DNA of 64,000 nucleotides from Neobacillus massiliamazoniensis (lineage in GTDB: Bacteria > Bacillota > Bacilli > Bacillales > Cytobacillaceae), in assembly GCF_001048695.1 (NCBI RefSeq), contig NZ_CVRB01000007.1:62001-126000 (forward strand), read 5' to 3'. Numbering within the stretch: the stretch's first letter is position 1; each line of letters starts with the position of its first letter. The position numbers and the translations under genes were made by a program. Shown one piece after another: positions 40,221 through 49,082 of this stretch. The notes under the pieces are model-generated. The model did no database searches and was not told the DNA's origin. It saw nothing but the letters and a program-made list of their open reading frames with translations.

Positions 40221-41183
40221 TTATTGCTTCCCATTCTTCTTTGCTAGGATATTTCTATACCAACTTACCGTATGCCTAACTGCCTCTTTATGTGGGGTAG
40301 TAGCATGGTCGCCGAATTCCCTCACAAATTTGATGTGATCAACAACAAAAGGCCTTTCAAACTCATAAAAAATTTCTTTAATCTCCTTCATCATCGGATG
40401 AAACAAGGATAAAATAGAAACTACACCCCGCGAAGAGGTACGAACTTTACAGTCTGATCCCAATTCGTCAAAAAGCAACTGAAGCAGCTGCCTTGTTGTA
40501 ATCGTGTCTGCACTTGGAATATGCCACACTTCCCCTAAAGCCCGATCCTCTTGACCAAGCGTCGCTAAACCTCTAGCAAAGTCATCAATGTAAGTATACG
40601 TATGTGGTACATCCACATTCCCCAGCACATCAACTGACTTACCGCTTAAAGCGAATCCAAAAACCCTCTCGCCCATAAATGACTGTTTTAGAACCCCAGG
40701 ACCATAAAAGTCGGATGCTCTCCCAATGGCTACGCGTACCTTCCCGATCTTATGGGCATTCATTAATTCTTCAGCCATCCTCGCCCTAGTTTTGCCCTTT
40801 TCCCCCTCCGCTCTATATGGAAGGCTTTCCTTCAAAGGTGTATTCACACGACCGTACATATAAAGATTATCCGCATATATTAGCTTGGCATTCGCTGCGG
40901 CAGCTCCTTCTAAAATCCCTTTTGTTAAAGCTGGGAATTGTTTGGGCCAATTCAAATAACCTGGTTGTGCGCAGTGATATACTACAGAGGCATCTTTACA
41001 AATTTCTATAGCATCGGAACCTTGTGATGCATCCCCTCGGATCACCTGAACCTTATCATCACCAGGTAATTGGCCACTTCGATTCACCATGCGAATGTCT
41101 TGCACCCCTCTTAATTTCAATTCACGCAAAAGAGCCATTCCTAATGGTCCAGTACCGAAAATCACATGAGTGTTTTTATTCAT
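40221..41183 (-). CDS. NAD(P)-binding epimerase/dehydratase-like protein (extended SDR)
   Basis: 320 residues from the ATG at 41183, with AAAGGAG 9 bases upstream (an ATG six bases earlier is also in frame). A Rossmann fold is evident from VIFGTGPLGMALLRELK (about 7-23), a GxGxxG variant that favours NADP, and DNLYMYG where SDR proteins have the catalytic Tyr; the partner Lys of the YxxxK motif is missing, as in atypical SDR or NmrA-like members. DFYGPGVLKQS and VPHTYTYIDDFARGL are standard in NAD-dependent epimerases. Its likely regulator, a MerR gene just upstream, is frameshifted. The substrate is unknown. Confidence 0.82.
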   Translation of the reverse strand: MNKNTHVIFGTGPLGMALLRELKLRGVQDIRMVNRSGQLPGDDKVQVIRGDASQGSDAIEICKDASVVYHCAQPGYLNWPKQFPALTKGILEGAAAANAKLIYADNLYMYGRVNTPLKESLPYRAEGEKGKTRARMAEELMNAHKIGKVRVAIGRASDFYGPGVLKQSFMGERVFGFALSGKSVDVLGNVDVPHTYTYIDDFARGLATLGQEDRALGEVWHIPSADTITTRQLLQLLFDELGSDCKVRTSSRGVVSILSLFHPMMKEIKEIFYEFERPFVVDHIKFVREFGDHATTPHKEAVRHTVSWYRNILAKKNGKQ

Positions 41184-41253
41184 TATCATTTTCTCCTTTC
41201 AAGATCAATACCCAAAGGATACTGTCTAACGTAACAGGAGAGTCAAGATAAGG

Positions 41254-42095
41254 TTATTTATTTTTTAATACAGGGATTTGAAGTTCCACTACGATCGAGT
41301 TATAGTCATCATGATTATTTTCTCTTCCGAACAGATGAAGTTCTCGAGTAGGCCCGATCGGTGAGAAACCATGGAGTGTAATCCACTTGAACAACTCTGA
41401 CAAAGCATAACCCACTTCCATAAAACTACCGCTATGAATCAAACTAGCAACAACCGCTTCTCTTGGTAAATTATTAATAGAAATATTTTTAGATTCGGCA
41501 GTTATATCGTCAGAATAATAATCATGATCAATAATAACTGCAGTTTCAATATCAAAGTTATGGTCAACAAATTCTCTTGCATGATACAGTACCAATTCCT
41601 GATTCACTTGAATTCGATTCTTCGTTAACCACAAGTAAAGATCGTTGAACATCCTGCAACGATAGGAAACCATATCATGAATGGTTGGGATAATTTCACG
41701 GATAGAAACGATGGAATAAGGAGCTACATTTTTCAAGATGACTTCGTAGGGTGAAGGTTTCCCCTCTTGCTCTATTTGCAACAATCGAGCCTCGATGTTT
41801 CTTAATTGCAGGGTAGATTGTTCTATTTGTTCAGACAGTTCCTCTTGTTTCGAGTAAAGCATTTTACGCAACTGGTCTATTGATAAATCTCGATTAACCC
41901 ACTCAGAAATTTGTTCCAACGAAAGTCCCATATCCTTGAATGCCAATATACGGGTTAAACGTGGTAACTGCTCAAGAGTATAGTACCGATAATTTGTCTT
42001 TGGGTCGATAAACTCAGGCTTCAATAACCCAAGATCATCCTTAACGTTCTAATTGACACTTGTGCTAACTGAGAAAATAATCCGATCTTAATCAA
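41254..42095 (-). pseudogene. Frameshifted MerR-family regulator with GyrI-like domain
   Basis: The larger open part, from 42024 down to 41254, lacks the start of the MerR helix-turn-helix. The missing part is found just upstream in another frame: a TTG at 42095 behind GGAAGAGGTG gives IKIGLFSQLAQVSIRTLR, after which about 7 bases that should encode HYD are gone, at 42037-42038, before DLGLLKPEFIDPKTNYRYY resumes. The coiled coil and C-terminal effector domain are otherwise complete. The reading frame therefore has a single deletion in the DNA-binding wing. It is probably the former regulator of the SDR gene. Confidence 0.8.
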
Positions 42096-42561
42096 CTGAG
42101 CACCTCTTCCATATTTAAATGCAATATTTTTCTATCATTAAAAAAAACTGGTCCCAAAGACATTTTATATGCTTCTTGGCCAGTTTTTTAGTTTTTTTAT
42201 TTTAGTTCCCAACTTTATTGTAATTCCACAAATGCCCCTATATGTAGCTGACGTACATGACCTGTTTACACAAGTTTATTGTACTATCTTCTAGTTGTTC
42301 TAGAACATAACGGGTATCCGAGAGTAATCAACAGGTATTTCTGGAATTTCCTCATCATTTATGACCTGCATGATATACATCCTTCTTAAGCCGCTATCGT
42401 TAACCGTCAATTAACCACTTTACGATTAATCGCTGAAATGATTAAACAGATTTTCTAACCCTTTTATATCATAAAAGTCTCTATCACCCAATTTCGCTTC
42501 AGTAAACCAAGGGTTTTCATTTGATAATATCTCTTTAAAAATTGGCTCTTTTAAACTTGCT

Positions 42562-42660
42562 TGTTGATTTCCGCTCCAGGCGCTTGCTTTCCGCGGGCGG
42601 TCCAGGAGCCTCCTCGGCGCTATGCGCCTGCGGGGTCTCCCTTGACCCGCTTTTCCCGAT
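42562..42660. repeat. GC-rich intergenic repeat, truncated copy
   Basis: It begins TGTTGATTTCCGCTCCAGG and includes GCTTTCCGCGGGCGG and CTCCTCGGCGC, matching the right part of the element at 4345-4475 in reverse orientation. The other terminal AATCAACA is absent; the sequence decays after CGGGGTCTCCC. Confidence 0.7.
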
Positions 42661-42800
42661 GAACCTCTTTTATTTTTGTATGGATCTAGCATTTATTTTG
42701 TAAGAACCTCCTACATCCGTAGCATCATTGCCAAACGCTGAAAAGTGATTCAGAAAGTCTTTAATAGACAACCTCCACCAATTTTCTACCGCATCCCGAT

Positions 42801-43322
42801 TTAATCAAATGTTTGATTAGTTTTACTGTCAGTCTTATCAAATCTGCATTTTTGGCCAAATACGGCTGCTAGAATTGTCATTTGATACGTTATTCATCTT
42901 ACCAATTCGCCAGGAATTCGCAGCATGGGTTTTTAACTGTCAAAGCTTACTATTTTCCAAGCCATTTCGGGGGTTTTCATTGTTAATCAAACGTTTGTTT
43001 AAAACTGCTAGAATTCCCTTTATAGCAAAGAAAAACTTACCCAACCGCATGAAAAAAAGATTGAAACTTGTCTGGAAAGTTGTAAGGTTTAACCCCAATT
43101 CTCTTATAAAAATCAATCCGTGACATTTTCCGCCCCTTTTCATGCATTCTCACTTTCAAATAAACGTTTGATTAAATTGAACCGTATTCCTCATTAATAA
43201 AGGGTTTCCTCTTTAAAAGTCGGAAAAAAATTGTCGAAATACAGGAGGAATGCACTTCCTTTTTTATAGAAGTAAGAAAGATCAAATTTTGAGGGGAAAG
43301 TTTTAATCAAACGTTTGTTTAA
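42801..43322. repeat. Four copies of a 20-bp AAACGTTT palindrome
   Basis: Copies near TTAATCAAACGTTTGATTAA lie at 42801-42820 (with ATG at the centre), 42983-43002, 43156-43174 and 43303-43322; a fifth is at 47163-47182. Spacings are irregular (about 180, 175 and 147 bases). The dyad is perfect or nearly so in each. Confidence 0.75.
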
Positions 43323-43324
43323 CA

Positions 43325-43490
43325 AAAAAGAACCGAGAAGGACGTACCCTTGGTACGCTTCCCGGTTCTTAAAGTCATGATAATCTAGTAATTATTCCCC
43401 TGCTTCTCTCCCGCTCTTCTAGCTGTTCAGATACCAACTTAATTACAGCAGGTACCAACTTTTTAGCAGAGAAACGAAGAAAATAACAGG
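43325..43490. repeat. GAACCGAG hairpin plus conserved block, copy 2
   Basis: AAAAAGAACCGAGAAGGACG with a GTACC/GGTAC inner stem and CTTCCCGGTTCTT, then a well conserved stretch from TAATTATTCCCCTGCTTCTC to AGAAACGAAGAAA. The same order of sequence recurs at 47185-47356. Confidence 0.75.
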
Positions 43491-43770
43491 TAGATGTTCA
43501 GTGACATTATAGTTGGTAACCCAAAAATCCAATAAAACCAATGAACTATTCTACAAATTATTTCTCATGTTAAGGATTTTTTAATGTTTTATTCAGAGAA
43601 CATTAAATATAAATGGCTATACTTAAATTGCCCAGTTTTTTAATGGGTGTTTCATTTGTAATCTTGGGGTTTTACGTGTTTTACTTTCATTTTCTATATG
43701 AAGGTTCTTTTTTTGTGGTTATGGTTTCTTCAATGTTACCTTAAAAAAGTTAAAAGGAAGATAAAATTAA

Positions 43771-44373
43771 ATGAGTATGTTACATCAAATTGCAATAAAC
43801 TGGATTAACTCAATTGGATATTGGGGTATTCTTTTTGGAATGATTTTGGAAAGTGCCTGTATACCAATTCCCAGTGAGGTAATTATGCCTTTTGGAGGAT
43901 ATTTAGTTTCAACAGGCCATCTAAATATGATAGGTGTTATTTTGATTGGAACGCTTGGAAATATCATCGGCTCTTTAATTGCCTATGCTATTGGCCATTG
44001 GGGTGGGAAAAGATTTATAGTTCGATTTGGAAAATACGTATTCTTATCAAAAAAACATTTAGAATCTGCAGAAAAATGGTTCGATAAACGTGGGGAAATT
44101 ACAGTATTTGTTTCACGTATCTTACCTGCGATTCGTACATTTATTTCCTTACCAGCTGGAATTGCCCGTATGTCACTTGGTAAGTTCTTAGCTTACACTG
44201 CTATCGGTAGTTTGATTTGGTCTGGTATCTTATCCTATGTCGGCTACATTTTGGGAAGTAACTGGGGAAACATTCAGAATATCCTACATCCTATAGCTTA
44301 TGTGGTTGTCGTTATTGTATTGGTCTTTCTAGTTTACCTAATTGTAAAAATCATAAAAAACAAAAAAGTATAA
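43771..44373 (+). CDS. DedA family membrane protein
   Basis: 200 residues, ATG at 43771 with AAAGGAAG upstream. It is a typical stand-alone DedA protein: ESACIPIPSEVIMPFGGYL (about 28-46) with the conserved acidic residue and proline pair, GRW-like AIGHWGGKRF (about 73), and the arginine motif VSRILPAIRTFISLPAGIARM (about 113-133). DedA proteins act at the cytoplasmic membrane in translocation of undecaprenyl phosphate or phospholipids. A BcrC-type undecaprenyl pyrophosphatase follows after 56 bases and is probably co-transcribed, linking both to lipid carrier recycling. Confidence 0.92.
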   Translation: MSMLHQIAINWINSIGYWGILFGMILESACIPIPSEVIMPFGGYLVSTGHLNMIGVILIGTLGNIIGSLIAYAIGHWGGKRFIVRFGKYVFLSKKHLESAEKWFDKRGEITVFVSRILPAIRTFISLPAGIARMSLGKFLAYTAIGSLIWSGILSYVGYILGSNWGNIQNILHPIAYVVVVIVLVFLVYLIVKIIKNKKV

Positions 44374-44429
44374 GCTTAGCTTTATTTTCTATTTGGATAA
44401 ATATTTAATAGGAGGATTGAGGGGTTTAA

Positions 44430-45014
44430 ATGAATTACACATTATTTAAAGCTATAAACCAAAATGCAGGTCATCATTCCTTTTTAGATGGGCTTATGGT
44501 TTTCGTTACGAAAGATGCATTGCTTATTTATGCGTTAGTTTTACTTCTCATGTGGTTTATTGGAAAGGAAAAATATAAATATACAGTTGTATTTGCTGCA
44601 ATAACTGGTGCAATAGCTTTGTTCATTAACTTTGTCTTAGGTCATATTTTTTACGAACCACGCCCGTTTGTAACACATCATGTTAATTTATTAATTCAGC
44701 ATGCAAAAGATTCATCGTTTCCAAGCGATCATACAACAGGTGCATTTTCATTAGCATTTGCGGTACTTTGGCGGAGACATCGTAAAATTGGATTTGGAAT
44801 GCTCTTATTTGCAATTTTAACAGGAATTTCTCGTGTTTATGTAGGGCACCATTATCCTTTTGATATACTAGCAAGTGTTATTGTAGCACTAATTACGAGT
44901 AGATTTGTATATGCATTTAGTTCTGTATTTAGACCAATTGCACGGATAATTATTAGCACTTACAACCGAATTCCACTGGTCCCTAAAACTGAACAACAGA
45001 GTGTTTCAAAATAA
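44430..45014 (+). CDS. bcrC: Undecaprenyl-diphosphatase BcrC (PAP2 family)
   Basis: 194 residues, ATG at 44430 behind GAGGGGT. All three PAP2 phosphatase motifs are present: a KEKYKY...EPRPF form of motif 1 (about 50-78), SFPSDHTTGAFSLAFA (about 95-110) and SRVYVGHHYPFDILAS (about 131-146). Size and N-terminus (MNYTLFKAINQNAGHHSFLDGLMVF) match Bacillus BcrC. It dephosphorylates undecaprenyl pyrophosphate on the outer membrane face to recycle the cell wall lipid carrier, and high expression gives bacitracin resistance. It lies in a short operon with the upstream DedA gene. Confidence 0.93.
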   Translation: MNYTLFKAINQNAGHHSFLDGLMVFVTKDALLIYALVLLLMWFIGKEKYKYTVVFAAITGAIALFINFVLGHIFYEPRPFVTHHVNLLIQHAKDSSFPSDHTTGAFSLAFAVLWRRHRKIGFGMLLFAILTGISRVYVGHHYPFDILASVIVALITSRFVYAFSSVFRPIARIIISTYNRIPLVPKTEQQSVSK

Positions 45015-45023
45015 TACAAGTAG

Positions 45024-45052
45024 AAAAACATCGGTTTTTTTCGATGTTTTTT
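45024..45052 (+). terminator. Terminator after bcrC
   Basis: AAAAACATCG and CGATGTTTTTTT flank a GTTTTTTT-containing loop, 10 bases past the stop codon. Confidence 0.75.
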
Positions 45053-45350
45053 TGCTTTAGGTGGTCTTTTTTTTAATCATCCTAAAAAAGACTTATTCAA
45101 TTCATTCAGAAAATCAATACTTTTATTTACACTAAGAAAGTTTCATTTTTTCAATACAATCAAAAAGAAGTTTGAAACTCATACTGACAATAGAACGTCT
45201 TTTAACTTGTAAAAGTCTTTTTGTGTTTTTAGAAAATGAATTGTAAAATGTTCCTAATCTACACTAAGAATTTATAAAACAGAAATGGCTAAATTATTTT
45301 TAACGAGTGTTAAATACAAATCATCTATTTGTGGAGGAGAGATTGGTACT

Positions 45351-46589
45351 GTGAACAAAAAAATCCTAATAATTTCTTCTGATTACACAGGTCACGGGCA
45401 TAAAAGCATAGCTGAATCATTACAAGAAAAAATTGCTGAAAATGAGCAAATACAAATACATGTTGTGGATGGCTTCTCATTAGGAGGATCTGCATTATTA
45501 AATATTGGTAAATCTTATGGTCCAATTACAAGATATTCTGCCCAATTATGGAATGCAATATGGCATGTTTCTGCAATGAATTCTTATGCGATAGACAAAG
45601 GTGTAGAAAATCTGATTAAAGACGATTTTATGGTTTTATTGGATGAAGTAAAACCAGATGTAATCTTGTCGATTCACCCAAACTTTAACGGTTCAGTTAT
45701 TAACATTTTAAGAAAAGAAAGAATTCAAATTCCTTTTGGCACTCTTATTGCGGATTTGGTTAATATTTATCCATTGTGGTGCGATCCCAGAGCTGACTTT
45801 ATTTTATGCCCGACTAAGGAAGCAAAGCTAAAATGCTTAGAATATGGCGTGCCTAAAGAAAAAATTCATGTAGTGGGATTCCCTGTTCGAGAGAGATTCC
45901 TGGGTCATCAAAATAAAACATTTGAAATTAAATCTGAACTTAACTTTTTAATAATGAGTGGCGGCGAAGGCGTAGGGGATATGAATACGATTGCGGAAAA
46001 CCTGCTGAATCACTTTGATTGCACAGTGACAATCATTGCGGGAAGAAATGAAACATTAAAAGCGGAGTTAGAAAACTCCCTTAAACCTCGTTTTGACAAA
46101 CGTGTAGACGTTTTAGGGTTTACCAAGAACATTCAGGATCTCATGCTTGCTGCTGATATTGGCATCATGAGAGGAAGCCCAAATACCATGTTCGAAGCTG
46201 TAGCAACAAATTTACCAATGATTATTACAGGAGCACTGCCAGGACAGGAAAAAGACAATCCGTTATTTGCAGAAAAGCATCTATTAGGTGTAAATTGTCA
46301 AGACAACGAAAATCTTAAATCGATAATCGATCAGTTATTGGCAAATGATGGAGAAAATTTGAAAATGATTATGGAATCCCAAAGAAAGTTTATCAATCCA
46401 CTTGCTGCACAAGATATATTGGATTACGTAACTTCGGCTGAAAAAGCAAAGGGGAAATCAAGGAAGAGAAGAAGAATTCATCTTGTTCTTGCTACAAGAA
46501 AATCTTTTAAAAAGTTCAAACGGAGAAAGCCTTTAAAAAAGTTCAAACGGAGAAAGCCTTTAAAAAAATTAAAACGCAGAGTCGGATAA
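45351..46589 (+). CDS. Glycolipid glycosyltransferase (MGDG synthase / UgtP-like, GT28)
   Basis: 412 residues from a GTG at 45351, 10 bases after GGAGGAGAG; the 22-codon extension to 45285 lacks a ribosome site. The N-terminal domain starts KILIISSDYTGHGHKSIAE, the MGDG synthase acceptor-side motif, and the C-terminal UDP-sugar-binding domain includes NFLIMSGGEGVGDMNTIAENLL and the MRGSPNTMFEAVATNLPMIITGALPGQE nucleotide-sugar loop. The family transfers glucose or galactose to diacylglycerol to make membrane glycolipids and the lipoteichoic acid anchor. The last 45 residues are a Lys/Arg-rich tail with a tandemly repeated KKFKRRKPL block. It sits with the DedA and bcrC genes in an envelope lipid neighbourhood. 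Confidence 0.87.
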   Translation: MNKKILIISSDYTGHGHKSIAESLQEKIAENEQIQIHVVDGFSLGGSALLNIGKSYGPITRYSAQLWNAIWHVSAMNSYAIDKGVENLIKDDFMVLLDEVKPDVILSIHPNFNGSVINILRKERIQIPFGTLIADLVNIYPLWCDPRADFILCPTKEAKLKCLEYGVPKEKIHVVGFPVRERFLGHQNKTFEIKSELNFLIMSGGEGVGDMNTIAENLLNHFDCTVTIIAGRNETLKAELENSLKPRFDKRVDVLGFTKNIQDLMLAADIGIMRGSPNTMFEAVATNLPMIITGALPGQEKDNPLFAEKHLLGVNCQDNENLKSIIDQLLANDGENLKMIMESQRKFINPLAAQDILDYVTSAEKAKGKSRKRRRIHLVLATRKSFKKFKRRKPLKKFKRRKPLKKLKRRVG

Positions 46590-46779
46590 TAGTGCTTTTT
46601 TGAAATTGAAGATGAAAAATACAATGTGGCTGAAGGAAATCTCAGCCTTTTTAGACTCTGTTTAACGATAATATTAATGCTTGATCCATATTAAAAGGAT
46701 CAGTATTTGGTCTTTTTGTACTTTATATATCGTTCTGATTTAACATATAATCACCTGTTCAAACTTAAAAAATGGTTAA

Positions 46780-47114
46780 TTATTTTTGGTATTCAGGATG
46801 GTTATGACGTTTGCAACCAAAAAGATAACACGCAGTCTTTATTGATGTATCGAATTTCATTTTCGGAATATAACATTCTAAAAATCGATCATAAATTTGT
46901 TCATACGCTTTCTTTTCATCGAGCAATTCTTTAATTCGTTCCTGCTTATCACTTTCAGTCCAATCTTCATCACATTCTTCTTCATAAACATCTTTGATTT
47001 CTTCACTTTTTTATTTATAGTTTCATTTAGTAATTCTTGAGCACAAGTTAGATTATTCAAATTTACCAGCGAGTAAACATATCGACTAATCCAATTTGGA
47101 TCTTTAGCATAGAT
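46780..47114 (-). pseudogene. Frameshifted remnant of an uncharacterised protein
   Basis: The C-terminal frame reads EEIKDVYEEECDEDWTESDK and on through KACYLFG-like KTACYLFGCKRHN to HPEYQK and a stop at 46780-46782. Upstream, after a frame change at an A-run near 47008, ANIYAKDPNWISRYVYSLVN continues it and meets a stop at 47112-47114. The joined protein is charged and helical with a double-Cys tail; I do not recognise it. It could be a real frameshift or a sequencing error in the A-run. Confidence 0.5.
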
Positions 47115-47162
47115 ATTAGCCTACTAAAAAGTCGGTTTCTTTCCTCCCTACTCCCTCACTCC

Positions 47163-47182
47163 TAATCAAACGTTTGATTAAA
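47163..47182. repeat. AAACGTTT palindrome, fifth copy
   Basis: CTAATCAAACGTTTGATTAA, near-identical to the four copies at 42801-43322, again directly before a GAACCGAG hairpin, as for the copy at 43303. Confidence 0.75.
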
Positions 47183-47184
47183 TA

Positions 47185-47356
47185 AAAAAGAACCGAGAAG
47201 GACGTACTATCAGTACGCTTCCCGGCTCTTGAAGCCATTACATAATACATAATTATTCCCCTGCTTCTCTCCCGCTCTTCTAGCTGCTCAGATCCCAACT
47301 TAATTACAGCAGGTACCGACTTTTTAGCCGAGGAACGAAGAAAGTGGCAGGGAGAT
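47185..47356. repeat. GAACCGAG hairpin plus conserved block, copy 3
   Basis: Same order as 43325-43490: AAAAAGAACCGAGAAGGACG, TACT/AGTA inner stem, CTTCCCGGCTCTT, then TAATTATTCCCCTGCTTCTC through GAGGAACGAAGAAAG. The two differ by scattered substitutions, so it is an old duplication or a dispersed repeat family. Confidence 0.75.
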
Positions 47357-47537
47357 ACGACTTTTTTCAAACATACAACAAGTGTAGATTTATAAAAAAG
47401 TTTAATAAGAAACAATCCAAGAATGTTGATTTTTCTTCAATTTTTTTATTTTCCAGATTATATATTTTTTGAATAAAGTTTGATCAAAATACATGTTTAT
47501 TATCACTATTTTATTTTGTAAGGTCTTTTTATTAAAC

Positions 47538-47584
47538 TGTCCATTTGGGAGGGTGCAGTTCAGTGAGGACTGACCCCAAAGTTT
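47538..47584. other. Abutted IS3-type terminal repeats (element relic)
   Basis: TGTCCATTTGGGAGGGTGCA-GTTCA (47538-47562) looks like an IS3 right end, and TGAGGACTGACCCCAAAGTT (47564-47583) like a left end; one G separates them. Compare the intact IS ends in this window, GTCCAACTTTATGGGGTCAG and TGAAGTGAACCCC. No transposase sequence remains. Confidence 0.4.
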
Positions 47585-47600
47585 CTTCATTTCTTATAGA

Positions 47601-49082
47601 TTATAGATCCGGGTTGAAGACACCTTTTGAATCTTTCGCAATATTCGTAATTAATTCATTTCTTAATTGTTTTGCTTTTGTATATGCATCTGTAGCCGTG
47701 TCATTACTATATTTATTTAAATACTTAATTGCTTCCTGTTTGTCTTTCTTATAAAGCTCTGTAGCCTCTTTTTCAACCGAACTTTGTTTTGCAAATAACT
47801 GATCCTCGTAATTACCCCAATAGTTTTTCAATCCTACTCCAAGTGTGTCTGGGTTTGTTGCAGCTAAAGCAGCTGGTGCACGAAAAGCCCAGTAAGCTGA
47901 TTGATCATCATATTTGTCATTACCAAGTTTAAAAGCAGTTGGTGTGTCATATGTTCCTTGATAGAATGGTAAATAAACACTATATTCCGGGTTTGCTAGG
48001 CAAAGCCACATAACATTGGCAATATCAGCAGGCATATTAGATCTTAGTTGAATAACATGGGATTCCACTGTACGATCTACACCAACAGCACGCTCATCTT
48101 TACCTGTACTTGTAGAAGGATCATATGGAGTACCTTCATAATGAGAGCCCATGAATTTCATCACTTGTTTTGGAGTAATTTTCTGATCCGGAATCATAAA
48201 TAATGGATAACGTGTTAAATCAGCATTTTGGTTTATAGAAGGAGTAAATGTCTTTTCTCCCCACCATTCTCTACGTGTATTGTATTTTTGACCAACATCA
48301 CCGTAAGCTCCAGCAAAATCAAATTTTTGATTAATATCTTTGTCATTGTTTGGTATTAAGCCTTTTTCAACTGCATGAGAAATTAATGTTTTAGAGCCCA
48401 TGAAGTTTTTCGTGTCGGAAAGATTCACATTATCGATTCTTAATCCATTCGCAACAATTAAATAAGCATTATCAGGTACTCTTTCCGCTACCCATTGATG
48501 TCCTGTTCCAACCTCGAAGTACCAAATTTCATTCTTATCTGCGATCGCAACGCCATTTGCTTCAGCAGAACCATACTTTTCTATGTACTTTCCTAGTAAT
48601 TCAGCACCTTCACGGGCTGTTTTAACACGTGGTAAAATCAAGGTTGGAATAACCGATTCGCTAACACCTTTTTCCACAAATGGATCAGATGCTTCTGCTT
48701 TTTTATTTGCATAAGCACTATTTGTAGCAGAAATTGCTACTCCGTATTCATTTATCCCTGCTTCTTCAAAAGGCCCTTTTGAAGGATCCCAGTCTGGTAT
48801 TGCAATATACTTATAGGATACCTTTGGTTGATCTACTGTTAGTCCAGTTTCAAATTTTAGTTTTTCCCCTGATTTATGTGTTTTACTAGGGAATACCTTG
48901 ACATGTTTCGACCATGCACTAGATACGTCCTCATTTCGTGCAACCAAGACCGAACCATCTGCGGTTGCTTTTTTCCCTGCAAAAACCGATGTGCAAGCGC
49001 TTGCAGGAAAAGCAAATCCTCCAACTATTAAGGTAGTAATGGCTGCTGCTACACTTGCTTTTTTGATACGATGTAACTTCAT
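47601..49082 (-). CDS. Secreted C69-family dipeptidase
   Basis: 493 residues, ATG at 49082 with AGAGGAGGAAGG upstream. A Sec signal peptide (LHRIKK, hydrophobic 11-25, FPASA) is followed at once by Cys30-Thr-Ser, and C69 peptidases are N-terminal nucleophile hydrolases that need a free N-terminal Cys; signal peptidase cleavage after Ala29 would expose it. Conserved family stretches include DGSVLVARNEDVS, GINEYGVAISATNSAYAN, NGVAIADKNEIWYFEVGTGHQW and WLCLANPEYSVYLPFY. The predicted activity is hydrolysis of dipeptides outside the cell. It is monocistronic; no terminator is evident at its 3' end, where IS-end-like debris begins. Confidence 0.9.
   Translation of the reverse strand: MKLHRIKKASVAAAITTLIVGGFAFPASACTSVFAGKKATADGSVLVARNEDVSSAWSKHVKVFPSKTHKSGEKLKFETGLTVDQPKVSYKYIAIPDWDPSKGPFEEAGINEYGVAISATNSAYANKKAEASDPFVEKGVSESVIPTLILPRVKTAREGAELLGKYIEKYGSAEANGVAIADKNEIWYFEVGTGHQWVAERVPDNAYLIVANGLRIDNVNLSDTKNFMGSKTLISHAVEKGLIPNNDKDINQKFDFAGAYGDVGQKYNTRREWWGEKTFTPSINQNADLTRYPLFMIPDQKITPKQVMKFMGSHYEGTPYDPSTSTGKDERAVGVDRTVESHVIQLRSNMPADIANVMWLCLANPEYSVYLPFYQGTYDTPTAFKLGNDKYDDQSAYWAFRAPAALAATNPDTLGVGLKNYWGNYEDQLFAKQSSVEKEATELYKKDKQEAIKYLNKYSNDTATDAYTKAKQLRNELITNIAKDSKGVFNPDL

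Larger units (their letters stand above)
42096..43770. other. 1.7-kb non-coding region rich in palindromes and repeats
   Basis: No credible gene. It contains a fragmentary GC-rich repeat (42562-42660), four copies of a TTAATCAAACGTTTGATTAA-like palindrome, a hairpin repeat at 43325-43371 with a conserved downstream block, and one copy of a TGT...ACATTA...GTAAC repeat at 43494-43520. A minus-strand frame at 42426-42560 (about 40 codons ending FNHFSD) may be the tail of a lost gene, with the GC-rich repeat next to it. Confidence 0.6.
46590..47600. other. 1-kb region of gene debris and repeats
   Basis: Holds a short hairpin GGCTGA...TCAGCC at 46628-46647, a frameshifted minus-strand gene remnant (46780-47114), a fifth AAACGTTT palindrome, the second long hairpin-plus-block repeat, an ACAACAAGTGT motif at 47385 and what looks like abutted insertion sequence ends at 47538-47584. 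No intact gene. Confidence 0.6.
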
